A stretch of DNA of 44,442 bases from an uncultured Prevotella sp. (GTDB lineage: Bacteria > Bacteroidota > Bacteroidia > Bacteroidales > Bacteroidaceae), in the NCBI GenBank assembly GCA_934217675.1, contig CAKQCV010000018.1, positions 1 to 44,442 on the forward strand, in the 5' to 3' direction. The notes beneath the pieces are model-generated. The model worked only from the letters and a program-made list of their open reading frames with translations, did not search any database and was not told the origin of the DNA. How positions within the stretch are numbered: the first letter of the stretch is position 1; each line of letters opens with the position of its first letter. The translations under genes and the position numbers were made by a program. Positions 8,433 through 17,654 of the stretch are shown one piece after another.

Positions 8433-8477
8433 CATCGTTTTTTTTAGGTATTAATGTCTTAGCAATTATATTTTTTT

Positions 8478-9842
8478 ATGTCTAAAATTATTAAATTAAA
8501 TCGTGGGCTTGATATCAATCTCGCAGGAAAAGCAGAAAAGAGGAAACTGCCGGTAGAGTCAAGTGAGACTTATGCCATGATTCCTGCATGTTTTGAGGGT
8601 ATCAAACCAAAGGTCGTGGTTAAAGAAGGCGATAGGGTAAAAGCAGGCAGCGTGCTGTTTGTGAATAAAGATTTTACCGATGTTGCTTTTTCATCTCCAG
8701 TCAGTGGTGTTGTTAGCATGGTGGAGCGTGGCGAACGTCGCAAAGTACTTAGTATTCGCATTACTGCCGATAAAAAACAAGAATTCAAGGATTTTGGTGT
8801 AAAGGATGTGAACAAGCTTGATGCAGGTCAGGTAAAATCGGCTTTGCTTGAAGCCGGGTTGTTTGGTTATATAAACCAGTTACCCTATGCTGTGTCAACA
8901 AATCCGCAAACCAAACCAAAAGCAATTTTCGTGTCAGCTCTTAGAGACATGCCCCTTGCAGGCGACTTTGAGTATGAGCTTCAAGGACAGGAACATGATT
9001 TCCAGACCGGACTTACAGCTCTAAGCAAAATTGCTAAAACGTATCTTGGTGTGGGTGGCAATCAGGAGATCAGTGCTTCAGATGTAGAGGTCGTTAAATT
9101 TTATGGTAAGTGTCCGGCTGGTAATGTTGGTGTTCAGATAAACCATATAGATCCTGTAAATAAAGGTGAAGTGGTTTGGACTGTTGATCCCTCAACTGTA
9201 ATATTTTTTGGCAGACTGTTTAATACAGGTAATGTAAAGCTGACGCGTACGGTTGCTATAGCCGGTTCTGAGGTAAGCACCCCTTGTTATGTAGACATGC
9301 TCGTGGGGCAAGATATTTCTCCTGTAGTAAAGCGTTTTTGTAAATCTCTTGAAAACGTGCGTATTATAATGGGTAATCCTCTTACTGGTATTCCCGTAGA
9401 AAAAAAAGGTGGTGAAAAATTGCCGTATACAAATTTCTTGGGTGCTCATACAAGCGAGATAACTGTTATTCCAGAGATTATAGAGCATGATGAACTTGTG
9501 GGGTGGATAAAACCACGCTTGTCGCAGTTTAGTGTTAGTCGCAGTTATTTTTCTTGGCTTTTCGGGAAAAACAAGCAATATCGTATTGATGCACGTGTTA
9601 AAGGAGGTGAACGCCACATGATAATGAGTGGTGAATACGATAAAGTTTTGCCTATGGACATATATGGCGAATATCTTATAAAGGCAATTCTTGCAGGTGA
9701 TATAGACAAGCAAGAGCAGCTTGGAATATATGAAATCAGTCCGGAGGATTTTGCCCTTGCGGAATTTGTTGACTCTTCAAAGCTTGAACTTCAACAGATT
9801 GTTCGTCACGGACTTGATATATTGAGAAAAGAAAACAGTTAA
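8478..9842 (+). CDS. nqrA: Na+-translocating NADH:quinone reductase subunit A
   Basis: NqrA is the large peripheral subunit of Na+-NQR, implicated in quinone interaction. The product is 454 residues, a normal length. It starts MSKIIKLNRGLDINLAGKA, the typical NqrA N-terminus, and includes a biotinyl-like segment (VVVKEGDRVKAGSVLF) about 50 residues in. It has no membrane segments. It is the first gene of a complete six-gene operon with its own promoter, and nqrB follows after 18 bp. The complex couples NADH oxidation to Na+ export and would power the Na+-dependent symporter encoded at 29290-30657. Confidence 0.96.
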   Translation: MSKIIKLNRGLDINLAGKAEKRKLPVESSETYAMIPACFEGIKPKVVVKEGDRVKAGSVLFVNKDFTDVAFSSPVSGVVSMVERGERRKVLSIRITADKKQEFKDFGVKDVNKLDAGQVKSALLEAGLFGYINQLPYAVSTNPQTKPKAIFVSALRDMPLAGDFEYELQGQEHDFQTGLTALSKIAKTYLGVGGNQEISASDVEVVKFYGKCPAGNVGVQINHIDPVNKGEVVWTVDPSTVIFFGRLFNTGNVKLTRTVAIAGSEVSTPCYVDMLVGQDISPVVKRFCKSLENVRIIMGNPLTGIPVEKKGGEKLPYTNFLGAHTSEITVIPEIIEHDELVGWIKPRLSQFSVSRSYFSWLFGKNKQYRIDARVKGGERHMIMSGEYDKVLPMDIYGEYLIKAILAGDIDKQEQLGIYEISPEDFALAEFVDSSKLELQQIVRHGLDILRKENS

Positions 9843-9860
9843 AAATAAAATCAGCGTAAT

Positions 9861-11024
9861 ATGTCTTTTTTAAGAAATTATATAAACAAGATAAAGCCAA
9901 ATTTTGAGGACGGTGGCAAGCTGCATGCTTTCCACAGTGTGTTTGAAGGATTTGAGACTTTCCTTTATGTTCCAAACACAACTTCAAAGGTTGGTTCCAA
10001 TATCCATGACTCCATTGATTCTAAGCGAATAATGAGTATAGTTGTAATATCATTGCTTCCGGCATTGTTTTTTGGTATGTATAATGTTGGATACCAAAAC
10101 TATTTGGCGGCAGGTGCTGCCGGAAGTTTTTTTGATATGTTTGTTTACGGATTCCTTGCTGTTGTTCCCAAAATCATTGTAAGTTATGTAGTCGGGCTTG
10201 GAATAGAGTTCGCCTGGGCACAATGGAAGGGAGAAGAAATCCAGGAAGGCTATCTTGTCAGCGGAATAATAATACCGATGATTCTTCCAGTGAGTTGTCC
10301 GTTGTGGATTCTTGCACTTGCTGTTGCTTTTGCCGTAATCTTAGGTAAGGAGATATTTGGAGGTACAGGTATGAACATTTTCAATGTTGCACTTTTGGCA
10401 CGAGCATTCTTGTTCTTCTCTTATCCTACAAAAATGAGCGGTGATGCAGTATGGGTAGCTACCGACAGTATATTGGGGTTTGGCAATACCCTGCCTGATA
10501 CGTATACTTGTGCAACTCCACTTGGTCAGTTGGCGCAAGGCACGGTTCCATCAGCATCGCTTGTCGACAGTATTTTAGGCTTTATCCCTGGCAGCATAGG
10601 CGAAACAAGTGTCATAGCAATACTTATAGGAGCATTGATATTGCTTATCACAGGCATAGCGTCATGGAAAACGATGCTAAGTGTATTTGTTGGAGGAAGC
10701 GTTATGGCATGGATTTTCCAAGTGTCAGATAAAACTCCTGTGGAGTGGTATCAGCAAATAGTAATTGGTGGATTTTGTTTCGGTGCTGTGTTTATGGCAA
10801 CCGATCCTGTTACTTCTGCCCGCACAGAAACAGGCAAGTGGATATATGGTACAATAATTGGTGCTTTAGCGGTGATAATCCGTGTGATGAATCCTGGTTT
10901 CCCTGAGGGTATGATGCTCGCAATTCTTTTTGGCAACATGATAGCCCCGACAATAGACTACTTTGTAGTGCAGAGTAATATCAATAAGCGACTTAAAAGA
11001 ACAAAGAATTATGGCAAAGATTAA
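9861..11024 (+). CDS. nqrB: Na+-translocating NADH:quinone reductase subunit B
   Basis: NqrB is the main membrane subunit, about ten helices, carrying covalent FMN and riboflavin. The 387-residue product shows repeated hydrophobic segments and the RnfD/NqrB pattern (SGIIIPMILPVSCPLW, GKEIFGGTGMNIFNVALLAR). The flavinylation motif reads D-T-Y-T-C-A-T, so FMN should attach through a phosphoester to Thr219. The position before Ala is Cys instead of the usual Gly. The end overlaps nqrC by 14 bp, which suggests translational coupling. Confidence 0.96.
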   Translation: MSFLRNYINKIKPNFEDGGKLHAFHSVFEGFETFLYVPNTTSKVGSNIHDSIDSKRIMSIVVISLLPALFFGMYNVGYQNYLAAGAAGSFFDMFVYGFLAVVPKIIVSYVVGLGIEFAWAQWKGEEIQEGYLVSGIIIPMILPVSCPLWILALAVAFAVILGKEIFGGTGMNIFNVALLARAFLFFSYPTKMSGDAVWVATDSILGFGNTLPDTYTCATPLGQLAQGTVPSASLVDSILGFIPGSIGETSVIAILIGALILLITGIASWKTMLSVFVGGSVMAWIFQVSDKTPVEWYQQIVIGGFCFGAVFMATDPVTSARTETGKWIYGTIIGALAVIIRVMNPGFPEGMMLAILFGNMIAPTIDYFVVQSNINKRLKRTKNYGKD

Positions 11025-11724
11025 TACAAATTCAAATACATACATTATTGCATATAGCTGCATTCTTGTTGTGGTTGTGGCATTTCTCCTTGCTTTTGTC
11101 AGTAGTTCATTGAAACAGAGGCAAGACATAAACGTATCTCTTGATAAAAAGAAACAGATACTTGCAGCATTAAATATTAGAAACTTGTCTGATGCTGAAA
11201 CTGCAAGACAATATAGCGAGACAGTAAAAGCGGATGCTATTGTTGATGAGAATGGCAAAATTTTGGCTCAAGGCACACAAGGCGGTGAAAAATATGGTTT
11301 CCTTCTAAACAGTGCCGACTATAAGGCTGGCAAACTTGCAGTATACTATTGTGTTGTGAAAGGTGTACACAAGTATGTAGTGCCGGTCTACGGTATGGGA
11401 CTTTGGGGACCGATATGGGGGTATATCGCAATAAATGATGACGGAAAGACTGTTTACGGTGCATATTTCAATCACGAAGGTGAGACAGCTGGCTTAGGAG
11501 CTGAAATAAAAGATTCAAAGGAATGGCAAGACCTTTTCAAGGGTAAAACCGTTTATGATGATGATTGGTTGCCAGTACTAAAAGTCTTGAAGGCGAGCGA
11601 AATAAAGAACAAGAGCTATGAAGTGGATGCAGTGACAGGTGCAACACTTACTTCTGTAGGAGTAAGCAATATGCTTCAAGACGGTTTCGCTAAGTATAAG
11701 GATTTTTTTAAAGGAGTAAAATAG
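11011..11724 (+). CDS. nqrC: Na+-translocating NADH:quinone reductase subunit C
   Basis: NqrC (237 residues) has one N-terminal membrane helix (about residues 10-30) and a periplasmic FMN-binding domain. The flavinylation motif D-A-V-T-G-A-T places the covalent FMN on Thr212, and GLWGPIWGYIA is a conserved family segment. It accepts electrons in the chain between the 2Fe-2S/FAD subunit F and subunit B. The ATG lies within the end of nqrB, and nqrD begins 3 bp after the stop. No apbE flavin transferase gene, needed to attach the FMN, is in this window. Confidence 0.96.
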   Translation: MAKINTNSNTYIIAYSCILVVVVAFLLAFVSSSLKQRQDINVSLDKKKQILAALNIRNLSDAETARQYSETVKADAIVDENGKILAQGTQGGEKYGFLLNSADYKAGKLAVYYCVVKGVHKYVVPVYGMGLWGPIWGYIAINDDGKTVYGAYFNHEGETAGLGAEIKDSKEWQDLFKGKTVYDDDWLPVLKVLKASEIKNKSYEVDAVTGATLTSVGVSNMLQDGFAKYKDFFKGVK

Positions 11725-11727
11725 TAT

Positions 11728-12345
11728 ATGGAAAATAAAATAAAAGAAGTTTTCAAAGCACCGCTCAATATCATGAACCCTGTGCTTGTGCAGGTGCTTG
11801 GAATCTGTTCAGCCTTGGCTGTTACGTCGCAGTTAAAGCCAGCACTTGTTATGGGACTTGCCGTAACGGTTATAACTGCATTCAGCAATCTTATAATTTC
11901 AGTAATCCGTGATACAGTGCCAACCCGAATCCGAATCGTTGTTCAACTTGTGGTTGTAGCAGCACTTGTCACAATAGTTAGTCAAGTTCTGAAAGCATAC
12001 GTGTATGATGTCAGCGTGGAACTTTCTGTATACGTAGGACTTATCATTACTAACTGCATATTGATGGGACGTCTTGAAGCATTTGCCATGCACAACACTC
12101 CATGGCGTTCGTTTGTCGACGGTTTCGCCAATGGACTTGGTTATGGCATTATACTCGTTGTTGTTGGTGCCATTCGTGAATTGCTGGGTCGTGGTACTCT
12201 TCTTGGAATAACGGTTATTCCTGGTGGCGTTTATGATTTTGGATATATGAACAACGGCACGATGACTATGCCAGCAATGGCACTTATCATTATCGGTATT
12301 GTAATATGGATTCATAGGGCATATTTTTATAAGGAGGAGAAATAA
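11728..12345 (+). CDS. nqrD: Na+-translocating NADH:quinone reductase subunit D
   Basis: This 205-residue integral membrane subunit has about six helices and belongs to the NqrD/RnfE family. Conserved features are [17 protein letters not shown] near the start, the inner half-helix around [16 protein letters not shown], and [17 protein letters not shown]. Together with NqrE it forms the inverted-repeat pair that holds a membrane-embedded iron centre between paired cysteines (Cys in LGICSAL and in ITNCILM). Its stop codon shares one base with the nqrE start (TAATG). Confidence 0.96.
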   Translation: MENKIKEVFKAPLNIMNPVLVQVLGICSALAVTSQLKPALVMGLAVTVITAFSNLIISVIRDTVPTRIRIVVQLVVVAALVTIVSQVLKAYVYDVSVELSVYVGLIITNCILMGRLEAFAMHNTPWRSFVDGFANGLGYGIILVVVGAIRELLGRGTLLGITVIPGGVYDFGYMNNGTMTMPAMALIIIGIVIWIHRAYFYKEEK

Positions 12346-12971
12346 TGGAACATCTCATAAATCTTTTTTTTAGATCAATCTTCGTAGACAACATGATTTT
12401 TGCATTCTTTCTCGGAATGTGCTCATTCCTTGCAGTTTCAAAGAATGTGAAGACCTCTCTCGGACTTGGTATTGCTGTTACATTTGTGCTCTGCATAACT
12501 GTACCGGTAAACTATTTACTTCAGACTAAGGTTTTAGGACCAGACTGTGTATTGCCTGGTGTTGATCTGAGTTATCTGTCATTCATTCTTTTTATAGCAG
12601 TTATTGCCGGTATTGTGCAGCTCGTTGAAATGATTGTGGAACGTTTCTCTCCGTCTCTCTATGGAGCATTAGGAATATTCCTCCCGCTGATAGCAGTAAA
12701 CTGTGCAATCATGGGTGCTTCGCTGTTTATGCAGCAGCGCATAAGTCTTGACCCGTCAAACACTCAGTACATTGGTAGTGTAGTCGATGCTTTTGTATAT
12801 GCTCTTGGTTCAGGAATAGGTTGGACATTTGCTATAGTGTCGATGGGAGCTATTCGTGAGAAGATGCAGTACAGTGATGTGCCAAAGCCACTTCAAGGAC
12901 TTGGCATCTCCTTTATCGTCGTAGGACTCATGGCTATGGCAATGATGTGTTTTTCAGGTTTGAAAATTTAA
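12345..12971 (+). CDS. nqrE: Na+-translocating NADH:quinone reductase subunit E
   Basis: NqrE (208 residues) is paralogous to NqrD, with six predicted membrane helices in opposite topology. Conserved segments include [20 protein letters not shown] and [15 protein letters not shown], whose cysteines match those in NqrD that ligate the intramembrane iron cluster. The A-I-R-E motif near [11 protein letters not shown] is typical. The TAATG overlap with nqrD suggests coupled translation. It is 23 bp from nqrF. Confidence 0.96.
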   Translation: MEHLINLFFRSIFVDNMIFAFFLGMCSFLAVSKNVKTSLGLGIAVTFVLCITVPVNYLLQTKVLGPDCVLPGVDLSYLSFILFIAVIAGIVQLVEMIVERFSPSLYGALGIFLPLIAVNCAIMGASLFMQQRISLDPSNTQYIGSVVDAFVYALGSGIGWTFAIVSMGAIREKMQYSDVPKPLQGLGISFIVVGLMAMAMMCFSGLKI

Positions 12972-12994
12972 TGTCTTAAACAGAAAACGAAAAA

Positions 12995-14269
12995 ATGAAT
13001 ATAAACTTTATATTAGTCAGTATAGGAGTTTTTCTTGCTGTTATTATCACTCTTGTCGTGGTATTGCTGGTAGCAAAAAAATATCTTAGTCCAAGCGGTA
13101 AGGTTAAACTTACTGTTAATGGTGATTCTGTGCTTGAAGTAGAGCAGGGTGACAGTGTTATGAATACCCTAAACGACAATGGCATACATTTACCTTCAGC
13201 TTGTGGAGGAAAAGCCAGTTGCGGACAGTGTAAACTTCAAATTCTGAAGGGTGGGGGGGAGATTCTCGACTCTGAGAAACCTCATTTCTCCCGTAAGGAG
13301 ATAAAAGAGAACTGGCGTCTTGGCTGTCAGGTCAAGATAAAAGGTGATATGGAAGTAAGGGTACCAAAATCTGTTCTTGGAGTGAAAGAATGGGAATGTA
13401 CGGTTATAGGCAACCGCAATGTTGCAACTTTCATAAAAGAATTTAAAGTTGCCCTTCCTAAAGGTGAACATATGGATTTTGAACCAGGTTCTTATGCACA
13501 GATTCGTATTCCGAAATACAATATGGACTATGATAAAGATATCGACAAGAGTCTTATAGGAGATACTTACCTTCCAGCCTGGGAAAAGTTTGGACTTTTG
13601 GGATTGAAATGTAACAATCCTGAGCCAACTGTGCGTGCTTATTCTATGGCGAACTATCCAGATGAGGGTGACATTATAACTCTGAATGTTCGTATTGCCA
13701 CACCACCTTTCAAACCAAAGAATCAGGGTCCAGGCTTTATAAATGTAAGTCCAGGTATTGCTTCATCCTATATATTTTCTCTGAAACCGGGCGATAAGGT
13801 AATGATGTCAGGACCTTATGGTGATTTTCATTTGCACTACGGTACAGGTCGTGAGATGATATGGGTTGGTGGTGGAGCAGGTATGGCTCCTCTGCGTGCT
13901 CAGATAATGCATATCTTGAGAACTTTGAACTGTAGAGACCGTGAGATGCACTATTTTTATGGTGCCCGTGCTTTGGAGGAAATACCATTTCTTGATGATT
14001 TTTTGCAGTTGGAGAAAGACTACAGCAATTTCCATTTCCATCTTGCTCTTGATCGCCCTGATCCTAAGGCTGATGCTGCAGGAGTAAAATATACACCTGG
14101 ATTCGTTGCACCTGTTATGGGCGATACATATCTGAAACAGCATGATGCTCCGGAAGACTGTGAATATTATCTTTGCGGACCTCCAATGATGACAAAGACT
14201 GTGCTCGATTTGCTATATTCTCTTGGAGTGGAAGACGATATGATTAGCTTCGACAACTTTGGGGGATAA
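12995..14269 (+). CDS. nqrF: Na+-translocating NADH:quinone reductase subunit F
   Basis: NqrF is the NADH-oxidising entry point. Its 424 residues comprise an N-terminal membrane anchor (about 5-28), a ferredoxin-type 2Fe-2S domain with Cys70, Cys76, Cys79 and Cys111, an FAD domain with the R-A-Y-S motif at 214-217, and an NADH domain with GGGAGMAPLRAQI and CGPPMM. The C-terminus FDNFGG is typical. The cysteine positions match, as I recall them, those of the Vibrio cholerae protein. It ends the operon and is followed by a strong terminator. Confidence 0.97.
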   Translation: MNINFILVSIGVFLAVIITLVVVLLVAKKYLSPSGKVKLTVNGDSVLEVEQGDSVMNTLNDNGIHLPSACGGKASCGQCKLQILKGGGEILDSEKPHFSRKEIKENWRLGCQVKIKGDMEVRVPKSVLGVKEWECTVIGNRNVATFIKEFKVALPKGEHMDFEPGSYAQIRIPKYNMDYDKDIDKSLIGDTYLPAWEKFGLLGLKCNNPEPTVRAYSMANYPDEGDIITLNVRIATPPFKPKNQGPGFINVSPGIASSYIFSLKPGDKVMMSGPYGDFHLHYGTGREMIWVGGGAGMAPLRAQIMHILRTLNCRDREMHYFYGARALEEIPFLDDFLQLEKDYSNFHFHLALDRPDPKADAAGVKYTPGFVAPVMGDTYLKQHDAPEDCEYYLCGPPMMTKTVLDLLYSLGVEDDMISFDNFGG

Positions 14270-14330
14270 TCAAGTAAAAAAGATAATGGTACTAAAAATA
14301 AACAGTACATATTAAAGCCTTTTATATACT

Positions 14331-14380
14331 AAAAAGAAACAATAGCAAGTCACAAAGATTACTGCTATTGTTTCTTTTTT
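14331..14380. terminator. Bidirectional terminator between nqrF and aat
   Basis: A 17-bp perfect stem (14331-14347 with 14363-14379) has A-rich and T-rich outer ends, so both strands finish with a U-run. It sits between convergent genes and should stop both the nqr operon and the clpS-clpA-aat transcript. Confidence 0.9.
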
Positions 14381-14392
14381 ATTTGTCTTTTA

Positions 14393-15040
14393 TTATTCCT
14401 CGTGTATGATTTTCAGGTAGTCATCATATGGTATGTATTCGCCCCCCATGCTTTTCAGATGTGGTGTTTCAAACTGACAGTCAATGATATTTCCACCATT
14501 CTGCTTGAAAAGTTTTGCAAGATGTATGAGAGCCAGTTTAGATGCCGATGGTACAAGTGAGAACATGCTTTCGCCAAAGAATGCCTTTCCGATAGCAACT
14601 CCGTAAAGTCCACCCACAAGATTCTTCTCCTTGTCCCAAACCTCCACACTTGCTGCAAACCCTTGTTTATATAGCTCTGTGTAAGCTTTTATCATATCCT
14701 CGCCAAGCCATGCTCCACGCTCATTGTATCTAAGTTTGCTGCAATTTGATATAACTCCGTTGAAGTTGTGGTTAACGGTCGTTACATACATGTTCTTGTT
14801 AATCAGCGTGTGCATAGAGTGGCTTATGTGTATTTTTTCAGGAAAAATCACGAAGCGTTGCATCGGGCAATACCACATTATGTCTGGGCGGTCGCGAAAA
14901 CTGTACCATGGAAAAATGCCATAACTGTAAGCCAGCAGCAAGCGGTCAACACTCAAGTCGCCACCTATTGCAAACAGTCCGTCATCCTCTCCAAGATGTG
15001 GATCAGGAAAAGCAATATCATTGTCAAGTTTGAAAATCAT
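14393..15040 (-). CDS. aat: Leucyl/phenylalanyl-tRNA-protein transferase
   Basis: Aat transfers Leu or Phe from aminoacyl-tRNA to proteins starting with Lys or Arg, turning them into N-degrons that ClpS recognises. The 215-residue sequence has the family landmarks: FPDPHLGEDDGLFAIGGDLS, YSYGIFPWYSFRDRPDIMWY, and the FFGESMFS catalytic-site segment. Length is in the normal range (about 210-235). It is the last gene of the minus-strand run, 16 bp after clpA and next to the bidirectional terminator, so clpS, clpA and aat should be co-expressed. Confidence 0.96.
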   Translation of the reverse strand: MIFKLDNDIAFPDPHLGEDDGLFAIGGDLSVDRLLLAYSYGIFPWYSFRDRPDIMWYCPMQRFVIFPEKIHISHSMHTLINKNMYVTTVNHNFNGVISNCSKLRYNERGAWLGEDMIKAYTELYKQGFAASVEVWDKEKNLVGGLYGVAIGKAFFGESMFSLVPSASKLALIHLAKLFKQNGGNIIDCQFETPHLKSMGGEYIPYDDYLKIIHEE

Positions 15041-15056
15041 ATAAATCTTTTTCTCT

Positions 15057-17276
15057 TTATTTCTTTTCTGACTTCAGGTAGAACTTGTTGTCATTATAGC
15101 ATATCGTAGTTGTACCACCTTTGCTTAATGTGCCAAACAGTATTTCTTTCATGAATAGTGGCTTTATTTCTTTCGAGATAACTCTCTCCATCTCCCTTGC
15201 TCCATACTCTTTTGTAAATCCAAGTTTCAACAAAGCGTTAAAAGCCTCCTCGCTGGTTTGTGCCACAATATTTTTCGCTGTTAACATTGTATACAACTCT
15301 TTCAGCTTCTTTTCAAGAATCATTGCTGCCATATTTTCGTCCATGTCGTTGAATACCACAATATCCGACAAGCGGTTTATGAATTCAGGCTTGAAAGTCT
15401 TCTTCACTTGCTTCATCATAGCCTCTCCACGCGACACTCCACCTCCGAAGCCAATGCTTGCCTGTGATGCATATTGTGCTCCAGCATTAGATGTCATGAT
15501 AAGTATAACATTACGGAAGTCAGCCTTTTGTCCTCTGTTGTCGGTAAGTTTTGCATAGTCCATAACCTGCAGCAGGATGTTGTAAATGTCGCTATGTGCT
15601 TTTTCTATCTCATCGAGCAGTAATACGCAGTTGGGCGATTTTTTGATGGCAGACGTTAGCAGACCTCCATCTTCATACCCCACATATCCGGCTGGCGAGC
15701 CTATAAGTTTAGCAACAGAATGCTTTTCAATATACTCCGACATGTCAAAGCGCACGAGTTCTACGCCAAGTTCTTTAGCCAGCACGCGTGCCACTTCTGT
15801 TTTTCCAACACCAGTTGGTCCGACAAACAGCAGCGATGCCATAGGCTTGTTCTCATCAGTCAGTCCTGCTTTTGCCATCATAACAGCATTTGTTACCTCA
15901 TCAACGGCTTTGTTCTGCCCATATACAGAATTCTGTATATTTTCTTTCAGCGTTGCAATACTTTTATTGTTGTCTTCAATTAGTGCTTCTGCTTGGATTT
16001 TGCAAACCTTTTGCAAGACGGTCTCGATATTCTTTCTTGTAACGTAGATTCTTGAGCGGTTTTCTGTAGGGTGAACCTCCATATACGCTCCAGCTTCGTC
16101 TATCAGATCAATAGCCTTGTCTGGCAGTTTCCTGTCCGTAATATATTTTGCACTCGCCTTCACGGCATATTCCAAAGCCTCTTTCTTGTAGATTACTTTG
16201 TGGAATCTTTGGAAAGTTGGCTGCAGCCCATAAATTATTTTTATAGTCTCGTCAATGCTTGGCTCCAGGATATCCACAGTTTGAAACCGTCTGACGATAG
16301 CATTATCCTTTGCTATTCTTTTGTTATATTCATCATGTGTTGTTGCCCCGATGAAAGAAAGCTTTCCACTTTCAAGATAGGGTTTCAGTATATTCGAAGC
16401 GTCAGGTCCACCTTCCGAACTTCTTCCTGCTCCTACGATGTTGTGTATTTCGTCAAGATACAGAATGGCATTCTCTTCCATAGCTCCATCGAGAACCAGT
16501 TTTATTCTTTTTTCAAATTCTCCTCTATACTGTGCTCCAGCGAGCAGATTTCCAATGTTCACACCATATATTTTTCTTCCTCTCAGTCTTGGTGGCACAC
16601 AGTTTGTGTTTATCAGTTTAGCCAATCCATATACAATAGCCGTTTTACCTACTCCTGGGTCTCCAATGTGCATAGGGTTATTCTTTTCCATGCGACACAG
16701 AATTTGTATAGTGCGGTCAAGTTCCTTTTCTCTTCCAATGATAGGTGTGTGGGTCCTTGCCTCTTTTGAAATGTTGCTCACGAGAGTTTTCCATTCCTCC
16801 GTATCTTTGTGAAAAACATCAGCAAAATCGTCAACCTCTTCAGTCTCAACAGGATAGTGGTTTTGTAATGATTCCATAAACATTTCCTCTCGCCCCTCAA
16901 TAGCAGTTCCGAGTAGATATGCAGCCTCAGAGTCTTGAAGCGTTAGGATAGCCTGTGTATATTCGCAAACAGTGAGCAGTTGTTTTTGTTCCTTTATGCC
17001 AATTCTCATTGCGTCTTTCATTACTTCTGTGAATTGTATCGATGGCATAGGAATGCTGAAGTCAGATAAAACGGTTTCCTGTTTGTTCAACCATTCAGTC
17101 ACCTCTCTCTTTATCTTTTCTCCATCTGCGTGGCAGTCGTGTAGCGTGTTCATGAATTTATCCTGTAGCAACAGAGCATAAAGCAAATGTTCAGGAGTAA
17201 TGTATTCATGGTTTAGCTTTCTTGCTGTATTTACAGCTATTTGTACAACTCCTGTTATACTTGATGAATTTTCCAT
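15057..17276 (-). CDS. clpA: ATP-dependent Clp protease ATP-binding subunit ClpA
   Basis: ClpA is the hexameric AAA+ unfoldase that feeds ClpP. The 739-residue protein has an N-domain (1-145), a first AAA module with Walker A GDPGVGKT (Lys211), and a second with GPTGVGKT (Lys492). The I-G-F tripeptide at 608-610 is the loop that docks on ClpP. No long middle coiled-coil is seen, which separates ClpA from ClpB and ClpC. It follows clpS by 42 bp and precedes aat by 16 bp. clpP is not in this window, so the protease partner must be encoded elsewhere. Confidence 0.96.
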   Translation of the reverse strand: MENSSSITGVVQIAVNTARKLNHEYITPEHLLYALLLQDKFMNTLHDCHADGEKIKREVTEWLNKQETVLSDFSIPMPSIQFTEVMKDAMRIGIKEQKQLLTVCEYTQAILTLQDSEAAYLLGTAIEGREEMFMESLQNHYPVETEEVDDFADVFHKDTEEWKTLVSNISKEARTHTPIIGREKELDRTIQILCRMEKNNPMHIGDPGVGKTAIVYGLAKLINTNCVPPRLRGRKIYGVNIGNLLAGAQYRGEFEKRIKLVLDGAMEENAILYLDEIHNIVGAGRSSEGGPDASNILKPYLESGKLSFIGATTHDEYNKRIAKDNAIVRRFQTVDILEPSIDETIKIIYGLQPTFQRFHKVIYKKEALEYAVKASAKYITDRKLPDKAIDLIDEAGAYMEVHPTENRSRIYVTRKNIETVLQKVCKIQAEALIEDNNKSIATLKENIQNSVYGQNKAVDEVTNAVMMAKAGLTDENKPMASLLFVGPTGVGKTEVARVLAKELGVELVRFDMSEYIEKHSVAKLIGSPAGYVGYEDGGLLTSAIKKSPNCVLLLDEIEKAHSDIYNILLQVMDYAKLTDNRGQKADFRNVILIMTSNAGAQYASQASIGFGGGVSRGEAMMKQVKKTFKPEFINRLSDIVVFNDMDENMAAMILEKKLKELYTMLTAKNIVAQTSEEAFNALLKLGFTKEYGAREMERVISKEIKPLFMKEILFGTLSKGGTTTICYNDNKFYLKSEKK

Positions 17277-17318
17277 TTATATGCGTTCTTGTTATTTTTT
17301 CTTTGGTTATTGATGTTT

Positions 17319-17615
17319 TTATTCTGGCTTGTATTCAAATCTCAGCGGAAATCCATTTTCCTTTGCCATCATCAATGCCTGACCTATTTTTGTGCATGCC
17401 ATGTCGAATGTATATATTCCAACCACAGCTTTACCTTCATTGTGTGTTGCGAGCATGATTGCTTCAGCCTCTTCTTCGCTTTTGTGGAATACTTTTTTCA
17501 GCACCATAACCACAAAATCCATTGTGGTTATGTCGTCATTGAATATTATAACCTTATACAATTTTGGTGCTTTGTATCTTGTCTTTTCTTTTACATCGTT
17601 CTGTTGTTGTTCCAT
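17319..17615 (-). CDS. clpS: ClpS N-degron adaptor
   Basis: ClpS binds proteins with N-terminal Leu, Phe, Trp or Tyr and delivers them to ClpA. In 98 residues it keeps the key features: YKVIIFNDDITTMDFVVMVL, where the Asn-Asp-Asp ligates the substrate amino group and the Met is the gatekeeper, and MLATHNEGKAVVGIYTFDMA with the conserved His. The first 20 residues (MEQQQNDVKEKTRYKAPKLY) are the flexible extension that enters the ClpA pore. It starts the clpS-clpA-aat block, 39 bp after a DUF5686 gene. Confidence 0.96.
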   Translation of the reverse strand: MEQQQNDVKEKTRYKAPKLYKVIIFNDDITTMDFVVMVLKKVFHKSEEEAEAIMLATHNEGKAVVGIYTFDMACTKIGQALMMAKENGFPLRFEYKPE

Positions 17616-17654
17616 GATTTTTCCTTTCTTTTCTTCAGTATGGTTTTGGTTGAA

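Noticed and set aside
9192..9713. Minus-strand frame of 173 codons inside nqrA
   Set aside because: Antisense shadow of a conserved gene; composition rich in Tyr, His and Thr typical of antisense frames.
16071..16769. Plus-strand frame of 232 codons antisense to clpA
   Set aside because: clpA motifs on the other strand are complete, and this frame has no family features.
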